This document shows, piece after piece, positions 7,870 through 23,380 of a stretch of DNA of 64,000 nt. The stretch's first letter is position 1; the number at the start of each line of letters is the position of its first letter. The stretch comes from an uncultured Draconibacterium sp. (GTDB taxonomy: Bacteria; Bacteroidota; Bacteroidia; Bacteroidales; Prolixibacteraceae). Below the pieces are notes generated by a model. It saw nothing but the letters and a program-made list of their open reading frames with translations. It made no database searches and had not been told where the DNA came from. The position numbers were made by a program, and so were the translations under genes. Location of the stretch: NCBI RefSeq assembly GCF_913060805.1, contig NZ_CAJXTC010000001.1:186001-250000 (forward strand), read 5' to 3'.

Positions 7870-10281
7870 CTATAACTCCGGAAACCGATCCGGTTCCACC
7901 TCACGCATCATTTCATAAACATTTTTGAAAAGCAATTCCACGTTTGGTTTCGAGAAATATTCGCCGTCGATACCATAAGCAGGGCGGTGTTCCTGTGCCG
8001 AAAGTGTTCGCGGAGCTGTATCCAAATAATCAAATGCTTTTTGTTCTTCAATTACTTTTTGCATCATATAAGCAGTTCCTCCACCGGGCACATCTTCGTC
8101 CATAAAAATTACTTTCCCCGTTTTTTTGATGGATTCCAGAATGATGTGGTTAACATCAAAAGGCATTAATGTCTGCACATCGATCACTTCTATTGAAATT
8201 CCTTTAAAGTCCTGCAACAGTTTTGCGGCTTTCACAGCATGATGCACGTTCCATGCATAAGTAACAACGGTTACGTCCGTTCCTTCCTGCATAATTTCCG
8301 GTACGCCAAGCGCTACTTTGTATTCGCCATGATTGGTCGGTAGTTTTTCCTTAACGTTATAACCTTTTAGCGGTTCAATAACCAGTGCCGGATCGTTACC
8401 TTCCAGCAAAGTATTGTAAAAACCTGCTGCCTGAGTCAGGTTACGCGGTACACAGAGGTACATGCCGCGCATCGATCCCAGAAGCATTTGCATAGGTGAA
8501 CCGGCGTGCCAGATTCCCTGCAACTGATGGCCACGCGTGCGTACAATCAGCGGTGCAGCCTGACGTCCTTTGGTGCGGTATTGCAGTGTTGCCAAATCGT
8601 CGCTTAATTGCGACTGTGCATAAATCAGGTAATCGAGGTATTGAATTTCGGCAATTGGGCGGAAACCACGCATCGCCAGGCCAATTCCCTGACCGATGAT
8701 CGTTGCCTCACGGATACCGGCATCGTCAACACGTACTTTGCCGTATTTCTCCTGCATCCCTTTCATTCCCTGGTTTACATCGCCCAATTTTCCGGTGTCT
8801 TCTCCAAAAGTTACCAGGTTGGGGTATTTGCTAAACAGGGCATCAAAGTTTTTATTTACGACCACCGATCCGTTTACGTCGGCAGCGTTCTCATCATATT
8901 CTACTGCAACTGCTTTTACATTCAGTGCAGCATCAGGTCCGGTGCGGTATAATTCTCCGTTGTAAAAACCGGCCGTGCGTTCTTCAAAACGACTGATCCA
9001 GTCTTTTAAAATATCGCGTTCATCTTCCAACTCCGGCATGGTATGAAGCTCAAGTTTCAGCCTTTTTGCAAAACTAAGATGCGACCTGCGGGTTGGGAAA
9101 ATTTTATCGGTTACCTTCTCAAAACGTCGTAAACTTTGCAATTCACTGCGTTTATCAATTCTTTTCAGAATTTTGATCAACTCATTACGCTCATTAAGGT
9201 AGCCTTCGGTATAATTATTCCAGGCGCTTTTTCTGGCTTCTTTTGCTCGTTTTTGTGCCGATTTTTCAATCTCAACCAACATCTCTTCGTCGGCAATTCC
9301 TGCTTCGAGCATCCAATTGCGCATTTGGTTAATGCCGTCGTATTCTTTTTCCCACTCCAGGCGTTCTTTTGTTTTGTAACGCTCGTGCGAGCCCGAAGTA
9401 GAGTGTCCCTGTGGCTGTGTAACTTCGTTGATGTGGAAAACCACCGGCGACTGATTTTTTCGGCAATTGTCAATTCCTTCTTTGAATGTTTTTACCAAAT
9501 CAGGATAGCTCCAGCCTTTGCATTTATAAATGTCGACACCGTTGCTGCCTTTTTCTTTGGCAAAACCTTTCAGTGCCTCCGAAATGCTCGATTTTGTAGT
9601 TTGCAGTTCAATTGGTACGCTAATTCCAAAACCATCATCGTAAACGGCAATGGCAAGCGGAACCTGCAGAACTCCGGCTGCGTTTATCGTTTCAAAGAAA
9701 ATACCTTCACTCGTGCTGGCATCGCCAATACTGCCAAATGCTACTTCGTTTCCGGTAACATTGTTATTCAGTTGCTTTTTTAATTCCGGCTGTTCACGAA
9801 CCATTTTACTGGCTTGTGCCAGCCCCAGCAAACGTGGCATTTGTCCTGCAGTTGATGAAATGTCGGAAGCAGAATTGTACTGATCGGCCAAATCTTTGAT
9901 TTCTCCCGAATCAGTAATATTACGGGTGCTAAAATGATTATTGAAATTTCGTCCTCCGGTAGATGGATTAATTTCGTCGTCGGTATCCCCATAAATCATG
10001 GCAAAGAATTCTTCCGGCTCCAGCAACCCCAGCGCCAGCATAAACGTCTGATCGCGGTAATAACCCGAGCGCCAGTCGCCTTTTTTGAAATTCTTGGCGT
10101 AAGCAATCTGGGCAATTTCTTTTCCGTCGCCAAAAATACCAAAGTGCGCACGTCCGTTATGCACCTCGCGGCGTCCCATTACACTTAACTCGCGACTTAA
10201 TCGCGCAATGTAGTAATCCTGAAGTGCTTCTTTTGCAGATATCTGGTTCTTTGTTGCCGGTTTTTCCTTTTCTAAATACAT
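7870..10281 (-). CDS. Fused alpha-beta E1 component of a 2-oxoacid dehydrogenase complex
   Basis: Thiamine-diphosphate-dependent decarboxylase component of a 2-oxoacid dehydrogenase complex (branched-chain 2-oxoacid or pyruvate type); with E2 and E3 it makes acyl-CoA and NADH in the cytoplasm. The 803 residues contain both E1 halves in one chain. The alpha half (about 1-400) carries the ThDP/Mg motif starting GDAST... and ending near the DDGFGIS segment. The beta half (about 470-803) carries the GEDTGKLGDVNQG and RTRGHQLQGIW segments and the transketolase C-terminal domain. Fused E1 chains of about this length are common in Bacteroidota, where they are often mis-annotated. Substrate preference cannot be fixed from sequence alone; branched-chain is my first guess. 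E2/E3 are not in the window. It stands alone and faces the regulator gene. Confidence 0.88.
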   Translation of the reverse strand: MYLEKEKPATKNQISAKEALQDYYIARLSRELSVMGRREVHNGRAHFGIFGDGKEIAQIAYAKNFKKGDWRSGYYRDQTFMLALGLLEPEEFFAMIYGDTDDEINPSTGGRNFNNHFSTRNITDSGEIKDLADQYNSASDISSTAGQMPRLLGLAQASKMVREQPELKKQLNNNVTGNEVAFGSIGDASTSEGIFFETINAAGVLQVPLAIAVYDDGFGISVPIELQTTKSSISEALKGFAKEKGSNGVDIYKCKGWSYPDLVKTFKEGIDNCRKNQSPVVFHINEVTQPQGHSTSGSHERYKTKERLEWEKEYDGINQMRNWMLEAGIADEEMLVEIEKSAQKRAKEARKSAWNNYTEGYLNERNELIKILKRIDKRSELQSLRRFEKVTDKIFPTRRSHLSFAKRLKLELHTMPELEDERDILKDWISRFEERTAGFYNGELYRTGPDAALNVKAVAVEYDENAADVNGSVVVNKNFDALFSKYPNLVTFGEDTGKLGDVNQGMKGMQEKYGKVRVDDAGIREATIIGQGIGLAMRGFRPIAEIQYLDYLIYAQSQLSDDLATLQYRTKGRQAAPLIVRTRGHQLQGIWHAGSPMQMLLGSMRGMYLCVPRNLTQAAGFYNTLLEGNDPALVIEPLKGYNVKEKLPTNHGEYKVALGVPEIMQEGTDVTVVTYAWNVHHAVKAAKLLQDFKGISIEVIDVQTLMPFDVNHIILESIKKTGKVIFMDEDVPGGGTAYMMQKVIEEQKAFDYLDTAPRTLSAQEHRPAYGIDGEYFSKPNVELLFKNVYEMMREVEPDRFPEL

Positions 10282-14550
<4,269 letters not shown>

Positions 14551-14597
14551 TTCAAATATACGATAAAAGAGGGTAGTGGTCTATCCGGAAAATAGTT

Positions 14598-14622
14598 AAA
14601 GCCTGGTTCAACGCCGGGCTTT
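14598..14622 (+). terminator. Terminator after the GH2 gene
   Basis: Stem AAAGCCTGG (14598-14606) with CCGGGCTTT (14614-14622), one G-T wobble, followed by TAATTATTTTT. It lies 48 bp after the GH2 stop codon and before the RNase H start. Confidence 0.7.
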
Positions 14623-14646
14623 AATTATTTTTAGTAGTATTGAAAA

Positions 14647-15129
14647 ATGGGAAAGCTGTATTTATTTACCGATGGAAGTGTGCATGTGCAATCAAAAATT
14701 GGTTTTGGTGCCTGCCTTGTTCTCGATGAGAACGAAATGGATGCCGAAAATTTAAAGCAGCGTGTTCAAACGAAACGTTTTGAGAATACCTCATCTACCC
14801 GGCTCGAACTGCAAACTCTGCTTTGGGCTTTAGCTGAATTGCAACCGGGTGGTCAACAAGTAATTATTTATACCGATTCGCAGAATATTATGCAGCTTGT
14901 GGAGCGACGCCACCGATTGGAGGATAAAAATTTTTGTTCAAAAAGCGGGAACCCGCTGAAAAATACCGACTTGTATAAACAGTTTTACAAAGTGTTTGAT
15001 TCTTTAAACTGCGAGATTGTTAAAGTTCAGGGACACCGGCCAGTGCGTTTAAAAAATGAAATTGAGCGCATCTTTACAGTTGTCGACAAGGCTTCCAGAA
15101 AAGCGTTGCGAAATGATATAAGCTGCTAA
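14647..15129 (+). CDS. Ribonuclease H-type nuclease
   Basis: Cleaves the RNA strand of RNA-DNA hybrids in the cytoplasm, removing R-loops and primers. The 160-residue protein has the RNase H fold, with the expected acidic residues in order: Asp in LFTDGSV (about residue 9), Glu in TRLELQT (about 53), Asp in IYTDSQN (about 77) and Asp in VVDKASR (about 142). It belongs to the shorter, diverged RNase HI-like group rather than the E. coli RnhA type, so another nuclease role is possible. It starts 25 bp after the GH2 terminator and appears to be transcribed separately. Confidence 0.8.
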   Translation: MGKLYLFTDGSVHVQSKIGFGACLVLDENEMDAENLKQRVQTKRFENTSSTRLELQTLLWALAELQPGGQQVIIYTDSQNIMQLVERRHRLEDKNFCSKSGNPLKNTDLYKQFYKVFDSLNCEIVKVQGHRPVRLKNEIERIFTVVDKASRKALRNDISC

Positions 15130-15166
15130 ATTTTAAGAATCTGCACTTAGTTTGAAATTAGTTTTT

Positions 15167-15174
15167 TAACTTTG
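15167..15174 (+). promoter_or_regulatory. -7 promoter element of the methyltransferase leader
   Basis: TAACTTTG is an exact TAnnTTTG match, 129 bp before the methyltransferase start. A TTTG at 15151-15154 is too close (12 bp) to be a normal -33 element. The predicted transcript begins near 15180. Confidence 0.5.
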
Positions 15175-15179
15175 CATCA

Positions 15180-15270
15180 CTTCATTTATTGAGATTACAT
15201 ATCGAAAGCGCTCCGTTCGGAGCTAATTAGTGCACAGGCAAAACTTCTGCTTGTGGCATTTTTTATTATT
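15180..15270 (+). ncRNA. Candidate structured leader or small RNA before the methyltransferase
   Basis: After the promoter come two hairpins. The first is GCTCC-GTTC-GGAGC (15210-15223). The second is CACAGGCA (15233-15240) paired with TGCTTGTG (15248-15255), followed by GGCATTTTTT, which looks like an intrinsic terminator. The methyltransferase start codon is 39 bp further on. This could be an attenuator/riboswitch or a free RNA of about 85 nt. I do not recognise a known riboswitch consensus in it. Confidence 0.4.
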
Positions 15271-15302
15271 AAAATCATTCAATCATTTTAAATTGTAAGA
15301 AA

Positions 15303-16148
15303 ATGAAACTCAATAAATTATTAGCGAACATCCAAAAACCCAATTTATACGAACCCGGAACTGCAGTAATGTGGACCGATGAACACATCTCGAAACAACT
15401 ATTACAAGTACATCTGAACGAAAATGTGGACCTGGCAAGTCGCAAACCGGAAACCATAAAAAATACGGTGGACTGGATTTTAGAAAATTCAGGTGGCGAA
15501 AAACTGAATATCCTTGATTTGGGCTGCGGCCCCGGTTTATATTCAACAATGCTGGCCGAAAAAGGCCATAATGTAACCGGAGTTGATTTCTCAAAAAATT
15601 CTATCGAATTCGCAAAAAAGAAGGCAAAAGAAGATGGACATGAAATAAATTACCTACAAGCAAATTACCTGGAACTGGAATTGCCGGAACAAAGTTTTGA
15701 TCTGGTTTTGTTGATTTATACTGATCTTGGAGTTTTACTACCCGAAGACAGAATAAGGTTACTTCGTTTTATTCATAACGTTCTAAAACATGGAGGTACT
15801 TTTATTTTCGATGTGTTAAACGACAAGCAACTGCCTAAAAAAGTGGCTCCCAAAAACTGGGAAGTTGCTGAATCTGGTTTCTGGAAACAGGAGCCTTATC
15901 TTGCGCTTTCGCAGTCGTTTTTATATGAAAAGGAAAAGGTAATTCTATATCAGCATCAGATCGTGGATGAAAATAAAAGTGTTGATCTCTATCGTTTCTG
16001 GACTCACTTTTTTGCACATTCAGGCTTGAAAAAGCTGTTGGCTGAAAACGAATGGGAAAACGTTGATTTTTACAAAGATGTTTTACCGGGGGGAGACCTG
16101 TTTAGCGGAGAGCATGTAACGTTTACAGTTGCCCGTAAAAAGAAATAG
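15303..16148 (+). CDS. Class I SAM-dependent methyltransferase
   Basis: Cytosolic methyltransferase of unknown substrate, 281 residues. The SAM-binding motif I is clear: ILDLGCGPGLYS (about 75-86), followed by the acidic end of beta-2 in VTGVDFS and motif II-like FDLVLLIYTDLGVL. The C-terminal 120 residues form a beta-rich cap (FIFDVLND... and YRFWTHFF) as in small-molecule methyltransferases of the Methyltransf_25 type. It is a single gene, faces the GH20 gene, and shares with it a bidirectional terminator. The region before it contains a possible structured leader. Nothing in the context fixes its substrate. Confidence 0.8.
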   Translation: MKLNKLLANIQKPNLYEPGTAVMWTDEHISKQLLQVHLNENVDLASRKPETIKNTVDWILENSGGEKLNILDLGCGPGLYSTMLAEKGHNVTGVDFSKNSIEFAKKKAKEDGHEINYLQANYLELELPEQSFDLVLLIYTDLGVLLPEDRIRLLRFIHNVLKHGGTFIFDVLNDKQLPKKVAPKNWEVAESGFWKQEPYLALSQSFLYEKEKVILYQHQIVDENKSVDLYRFWTHFFAHSGLKKLLAENEWENVDFYKDVLPGGDLFSGEHVTFTVARKKK

Positions 16149-16152
16149 AAAG

Positions 16153-16181
16153 AAAGGGCACGATCTGAAATCGTGCCCTTT
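16153..16181. terminator. Bidirectional terminator between methyltransferase and GH20 genes
   Basis: Perfect 12-bp stem AAAGGGCACGAT (16153-16164) with ATCGTGCCCTTT (16170-16181) and loop CTGAA, located 5 bp after one stop codon and 8 bp from the other, between convergent genes. Confidence 0.85.
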
Positions 16182-16188
16182 GAATATT

Positions 16189-18495
16189 TTACTCTACAAT
16201 AATTTCATCAACAAATAACCACCCGGGTTGGCCTTCGCCGGCATGTCCTTTCGGACAGCTAGTTAAATGCGCTGCGGTAACACGGATATAACGCCCCGTG
16301 CCTTTTTTATTTAGCACCAGGTCTTGTATTTGGCGTTCTCCGTCTCTTGCACTTACTTTATTTTTTACCGTCCCTAGTTTATTAAAGTTCTGCCCATCTT
16401 CCGAAACTTCCACCGTAACATGTGTCGGGTAAAAAATCCATGCTCCGTTATCCTGAAGTACACCGGTGCTCACTTTTGAGAAGGTTTGCGACTGGCCTAA
16501 ATCTATTGTTGCAACCAGGTCTTTGGCATTAAATCCTTTCCAGTTGCCGTCGTGGTGGTCTTTAGAACCTTTGATTCCATCAACCAGCGCATATTCTCCG
16601 GTCGATTCATAGCTTTTGCTGTTTGGATACTTTTGATCCACTTTACAAGCAATGGCTTTATGAATAGTAAAATCAGTGGCCAGTGGCTGCGATTTCTGTT
16701 TCCCATCCTGAATAACTACAGCTTTTACTGTTCCCGATTTACTGATGGTAAACGGTTGTGTGTATTTATTTGATTGTACGGTTGGCTCCGATCCGTCGGT
16801 GGTGTAATAAATATCCGGATCCCAGGCATCGGTGTTCAATGAAACTTTTATAGCCTTGTTTGCAGGATCCAATTCCGGTCTAGCTGAAACCTGAAACGCA
16901 CTTGTTGCATAGTTGATTCCCAGTTTATCGAAACGTTTGTACTGGCTTTCCATTCTTTTCGAGAAATCTCCCCAGTCTTTCGAATCTTTTGGCGACCATA
17001 ACACTTCCGAAAGCGCGCTCATTCGAGGCATGATCATGTATTCCACATGGCGTCCGTTGGGCATATATTCTGTCCAGATATTGGCTTGTGCACCAATAAT
17101 ATGTTTAGCTTCTTCAACGCTCAACTCTGCAGGAACAGGTTCGAAGTTGTATACTTTTTTCAGAGTGATATTACCACCAAAAGCTTTTGGCTCCAGTGAA
17201 GGATCGCCCTGGTAATAATCGAAGTAACAGTGCGAGGTTGGCGACATAACCACATCATGACCGGCTTTTGCAGCCCGGATTCCGGGATCGGAACCACGCC
17301 ACGACATAATTGTTGCTGTTGGATCAAGACCGCCTTCAAGAATTTCGTCCCAACCAATCAACTGACGGCCGTTTTTATTCAGAAATTTCTCGATTCGTTT
17401 AATAAAATAGGCTTGCAATTCATGTTCATCTTTTAAACCTTCGTCGGTCATCCGTTTCTGGCAGAGCTCACATTTTTCCCATTCTGTTTTTGTGGCTTCG
17501 TCGCCTCCAATATGAATGTAGGTTGACGGGAAAAGTCCCATAACTTCTGTCAGTACATCTTCCAAAAAGTTAAACGTTTCTTCTTTGCCGGCACAGAAAA
17601 TATGTGTGATTGGCCAAACTCCGCCCGGAGGAACCGGTTTGTATTCTCCGGTACACGAATACTCAGGATAGGCAGCAAGCGCCGACATCACGTGAGCCGG
17701 CATTTCAATTTCCGGAATTACCGTTACATGTTTTTTATGGGCGTATTCAACAATGGCTTTCACGTCTTCCTGCGAATAAAAACCGCCATATTTTGGTTCG
17801 TTTTCTTTAACCGGTTCTTTTCTTGAGTTCCAGTCCAAATCCTCACGGTCGGCGCGGAAGGCGCCAACTTCAGTGAGTTTTGGGTATTTTTTTATTTCAA
17901 TTCGCCAACCCTGATCATCCACCAAATGCCAGTGGAACACATTCATTTTGTGCAGCGCGATGTAGTCGATGTATTTGTAAATAAACTCAACTGGCATAAA
18001 GTGCCGCGACACATCAAGATGCAAACCGCGCCAGCCAAAACGAGGATAATCGGTAATATCCATGCAGGGCAGGGTAGTGCCATCGGTTGACGTTAATAAT
18101 TGCCAAATGCTTTGCATACCATAAAATAAACCGGCAGTCGTGTTCGCATTCAAAAATACACGGTCCTTTTGAATGGAAAGCGTGTAACCTTCGTTGCCGA
18201 TTTTGGTATCGAGTGGATTGTTAAGCTGGATAAGAATATTGTCTTCTTTTTGTGCTGTTGGCGCAACAAAGTCAGGAGTGGTGCCTGTTGCACTTTTTAA
18301 CAGCTCTTTTGCCAGATCGGCAAAATCTTCTTCAATTTCGTTCGAGGCCTCAAAAAGAACTTTGGTGTTGTTGGTAATTCTAAACACACCGTCTTTTTTT
18401 ACCACCGAAACCGGCTTTGGAACGATGTCGGCAGCCTGGGCAAAAATTCCCAAACTGATGGTCATCGTTACGAGTAAAATAGTTAGTCGCTTCAT
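16189..18495 (-). CDS. Secreted GH20 beta-N-acetylhexosaminidase
   Basis: Exo-acting hexosaminidase that removes terminal GlcNAc/GalNAc by substrate-assisted catalysis in the periplasm or at the surface. 768 residues: signal peptide (ends near GIFAQA), GH20b alpha/beta domain (about 22-140), TIM barrel with DVSRHFM, HWHLVDDQGW and the catalytic Asp-Glu pair in HIGGDEATK (about 330), a CHB_HEX_C-like segment (about 545-605) and a C-terminal discoidin/F5/8 domain (about 635-768). Lies 28 bp downstream of the second GH2 gene on the same strand, so the two form an operon suited to trimming galactose and HexNAc residues from glycoconjugates or host/algal glycans. Confidence 0.93.
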   Translation of the reverse strand: MKRLTILLVTMTISLGIFAQAADIVPKPVSVVKKDGVFRITNNTKVLFEASNEIEEDFADLAKELLKSATGTTPDFVAPTAQKEDNILIQLNNPLDTKIGNEGYTLSIQKDRVFLNANTTAGLFYGMQSIWQLLTSTDGTTLPCMDITDYPRFGWRGLHLDVSRHFMPVEFIYKYIDYIALHKMNVFHWHLVDDQGWRIEIKKYPKLTEVGAFRADREDLDWNSRKEPVKENEPKYGGFYSQEDVKAIVEYAHKKHVTVIPEIEMPAHVMSALAAYPEYSCTGEYKPVPPGGVWPITHIFCAGKEETFNFLEDVLTEVMGLFPSTYIHIGGDEATKTEWEKCELCQKRMTDEGLKDEHELQAYFIKRIEKFLNKNGRQLIGWDEILEGGLDPTATIMSWRGSDPGIRAAKAGHDVVMSPTSHCYFDYYQGDPSLEPKAFGGNITLKKVYNFEPVPAELSVEEAKHIIGAQANIWTEYMPNGRHVEYMIMPRMSALSEVLWSPKDSKDWGDFSKRMESQYKRFDKLGINYATSAFQVSARPELDPANKAIKVSLNTDAWDPDIYYTTDGSEPTVQSNKYTQPFTISKSGTVKAVVIQDGKQKSQPLATDFTIHKAIACKVDQKYPNSKSYESTGEYALVDGIKGSKDHHDGNWKGFNAKDLVATIDLGQSQTFSKVSTGVLQDNGAWIFYPTHVTVEVSEDGQNFNKLGTVKNKVSARDGERQIQDLVLNKKGTGRYIRVTAAHLTSCPKGHAGEGQPGWLFVDEIIVE

Positions 18496-18523
18496 TATTA
18501 TATCTTTTTTTGATTTCTATGAA

Positions 18524-21838
<3,315 letters not shown>

Positions 21839-21933
21839 TCATTAATTCGTTGTAGAGTATTTTAAGGTGTTGAAAAACAGTATTGTAAAAGGTGTTTTTG
21901 TTAGCGTGGAATGATTTTAAAAAACATTAAATA

Positions 21934-21965
21934 TTTGTGAGATTTAAAATATAATTCTACTTTCG
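21934..21965 (+). promoter_or_regulatory. Promoter of uxaE (-33 and -7 elements)
   Basis: TTTG (21934-21937), 20-bp spacer, then TACTTTCG (21958-21965), one base off TAnnTTTG. This matches the Bacteroidota promoter layout. The predicted transcript starts near 21972, inside the palindrome listed next. Confidence 0.6.
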
Positions 21966-21977
21966 TGCACGTACACG
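21964..21977. promoter_or_regulatory. LacI-type operator candidate at the uxaE promoter
   Basis: CGTGCACGTACACG is a 14-bp inverted repeat with a single mismatched pair and a central CG, as in LacI-family operators. It begins 6 bp after the start of the -7 element, the same offset as the perfect palindrome at the kdgK promoter, so a repressor here would cover the transcription start. Confidence 0.5.
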
Positions 21978-22016
21978 GAAACCAATTTTCGAAAAATTAA
22001 TAACTAGACTTGTATC

Positions 22017-23264
22017 ATGGAATTTGGAAAATATAGTTTTGGGGTGGGCGACCGCTTCAACCACGAAGGAGAGGCACAGCTCCGTGCCTTGATTAAAGCG
22101 AATGATAATGGAATTGCAGTAACGCCGGTTTGGAATAAATCAAATCGCGAACACGATATTGTGCATTCCGAGCCAACGGGCACACGAATTGAAGCCGATG
22201 CTGCAGTGAAAGCACTGGCCTGGGAAAATCCCTATTTTGTTGATGCCGATCACATCAATCTCGGAAACGTAGACCGTTTTATCGAGCCGAGTAACTTTTT
22301 TACGCTCGACGTGGCCATGTATATCGGTAACGAGGCGTCGGTTGAAGATGTGGCAGCTTTTAAAGAAACCTGCAAGTTGCTTGGAGACGAGGTAACTATT
22401 CCGGGTATTGAGGAATCAATTCAAATTACCAAAGAATTACTGGAAGAGGTAGCATCAAAATACCTGGCTGCAGTTAAAGAAGCCGGTAAAATATATCGTC
22501 ATATTGAAGCAGTAAAAGGAAAAGGCAACTTTGTTACCGAAGTTTCGATGGACGAAGTTGAGACTCCGCAAACTCCCGTGGATATGTTTTTCATCTTAAA
22601 AATGATTGCCAACGAAAATATTCCGGCACAAACAATTGCACCGAAATTTACCGGACGTTTTAATAAAGGTGTTGATTATGTGGGCGATGTGGAACAGTTT
22701 GCAAAAGAATTTGAGCAGGATGTGTTGGTAATTGATTATGCCGTTAAAGAATTTGGATTACCGGCAGATCTGAAGCTCAGCGTTCATTCCGGTTCGGATA
22801 AATTTACGATCTACCCGATAATGGCCGATATCATTAAAAAATACGATAAAGGAATTCACGTAAAAACTGCAGGAACAACCTGGTTGGAAGAAGTGATTGG
22901 ATTGGCCATCTCTGGCGACGAAGGTTTGTCTGCAGCCAAAGAAATTTATACAAAAGCGCTGAGCAGAAAAGATGAACTCTGTGCTCCGTATGCTGATGTA
23001 ATTGATATCGACGATTCAAAACTTCCATCGGCGGAGGAGGTTAAAAGTTGGTCGGGTGAAAAATTCGGAAACACTTTGCGTCATATTCCTGGCCATCCCG
23101 ATTATAATCCAAACTTCCGTCAGTTAATTCATGTCGGTTACAAAGTTGCTGCCGAAATGGGAGAACGCTACACCGGATTGCTGGAAAAATATGCTGATGT
23201 GGTTGGCGCCTGCGTTGAAGAAAATATCTACGACCGACATTTAAAAAGATTATTCGACTTATAA
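22017..23264 (+). CDS. uxaE: Tagaturonate epimerase
   Basis: Interconverts D-tagaturonate and D-fructuronate, letting galacturonate join the glucuronate branch without the classical tagaturonate reductase and altronate dehydratase. The 415-residue protein begins with the characteristic FGVGDRFNHEGEAQL segment and carries conserved polar stretches VDADHINLGNVDRF and LSVHSGSDKFTIYP, which I associate with the UxaE family. No signal peptide, so cytosolic. It is the first gene of the hexuronate block and is followed by uxaC after 116 bp that include a REP-like repeat. The absence of uxaA/uxaB in the block fits the epimerase route. Family assignment is from recall of conserved segments, not a search. 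Confidence 0.8.
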   Translation: MEFGKYSFGVGDRFNHEGEAQLRALIKANDNGIAVTPVWNKSNREHDIVHSEPTGTRIEADAAVKALAWENPYFVDADHINLGNVDRFIEPSNFFTLDVAMYIGNEASVEDVAAFKETCKLLGDEVTIPGIEESIQITKELLEEVASKYLAAVKEAGKIYRHIEAVKGKGNFVTEVSMDEVETPQTPVDMFFILKMIANENIPAQTIAPKFTGRFNKGVDYVGDVEQFAKEFEQDVLVIDYAVKEFGLPADLKLSVHSGSDKFTIYPIMADIIKKYDKGIHVKTAGTTWLEEVIGLAISGDEGLSAAKEIYTKALSRKDELCAPYADVIDIDDSKLPSAEEVKSWSGEKFGNTLRHIPGHPDYNPNFRQLIHVGYKVAAEMGERYTGLLEKYADVVGACVEENIYDRHLKRLFDL

Positions 23265-23313
23265 AAAATAGAATTTTACCCTTTCGGTCGTAGCGAAAAT
23301 ACGCTGATTAGAA

Positions 23314-23359
23314 AGTTCTCCCCTCATGAGGGGAGATGTCGGAAGACAGAGGGGTGAAG
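23314..23359 (+). repeat. REP-like palindromic repeat, family 1 copy
   Basis: Perfect 20-bp palindrome (23317-23336; half TCTCCCCTCA) followed by TGTC-GGAA-GACA (23337-23348) and GAGGGGTGAAG. Same order of parts as the two copies at 7.7-7.8 kb. It sits inside the uxaE-uxaC gap and could reduce or stabilise the operon mRNA there. Confidence 0.65.
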
Positions 23360-23380
23360 AAAGAATTAAAACACAATTAG

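Noticed and set aside
15231-15264. GEMM (c-di-GMP) riboswitch, suggested by GCACAGGCAAAAC
   Set aside because: The second half of the GEMM fold (GGACGCAAAGCC segment and receptor helix) is missing; only a short hairpin and T-run follow.
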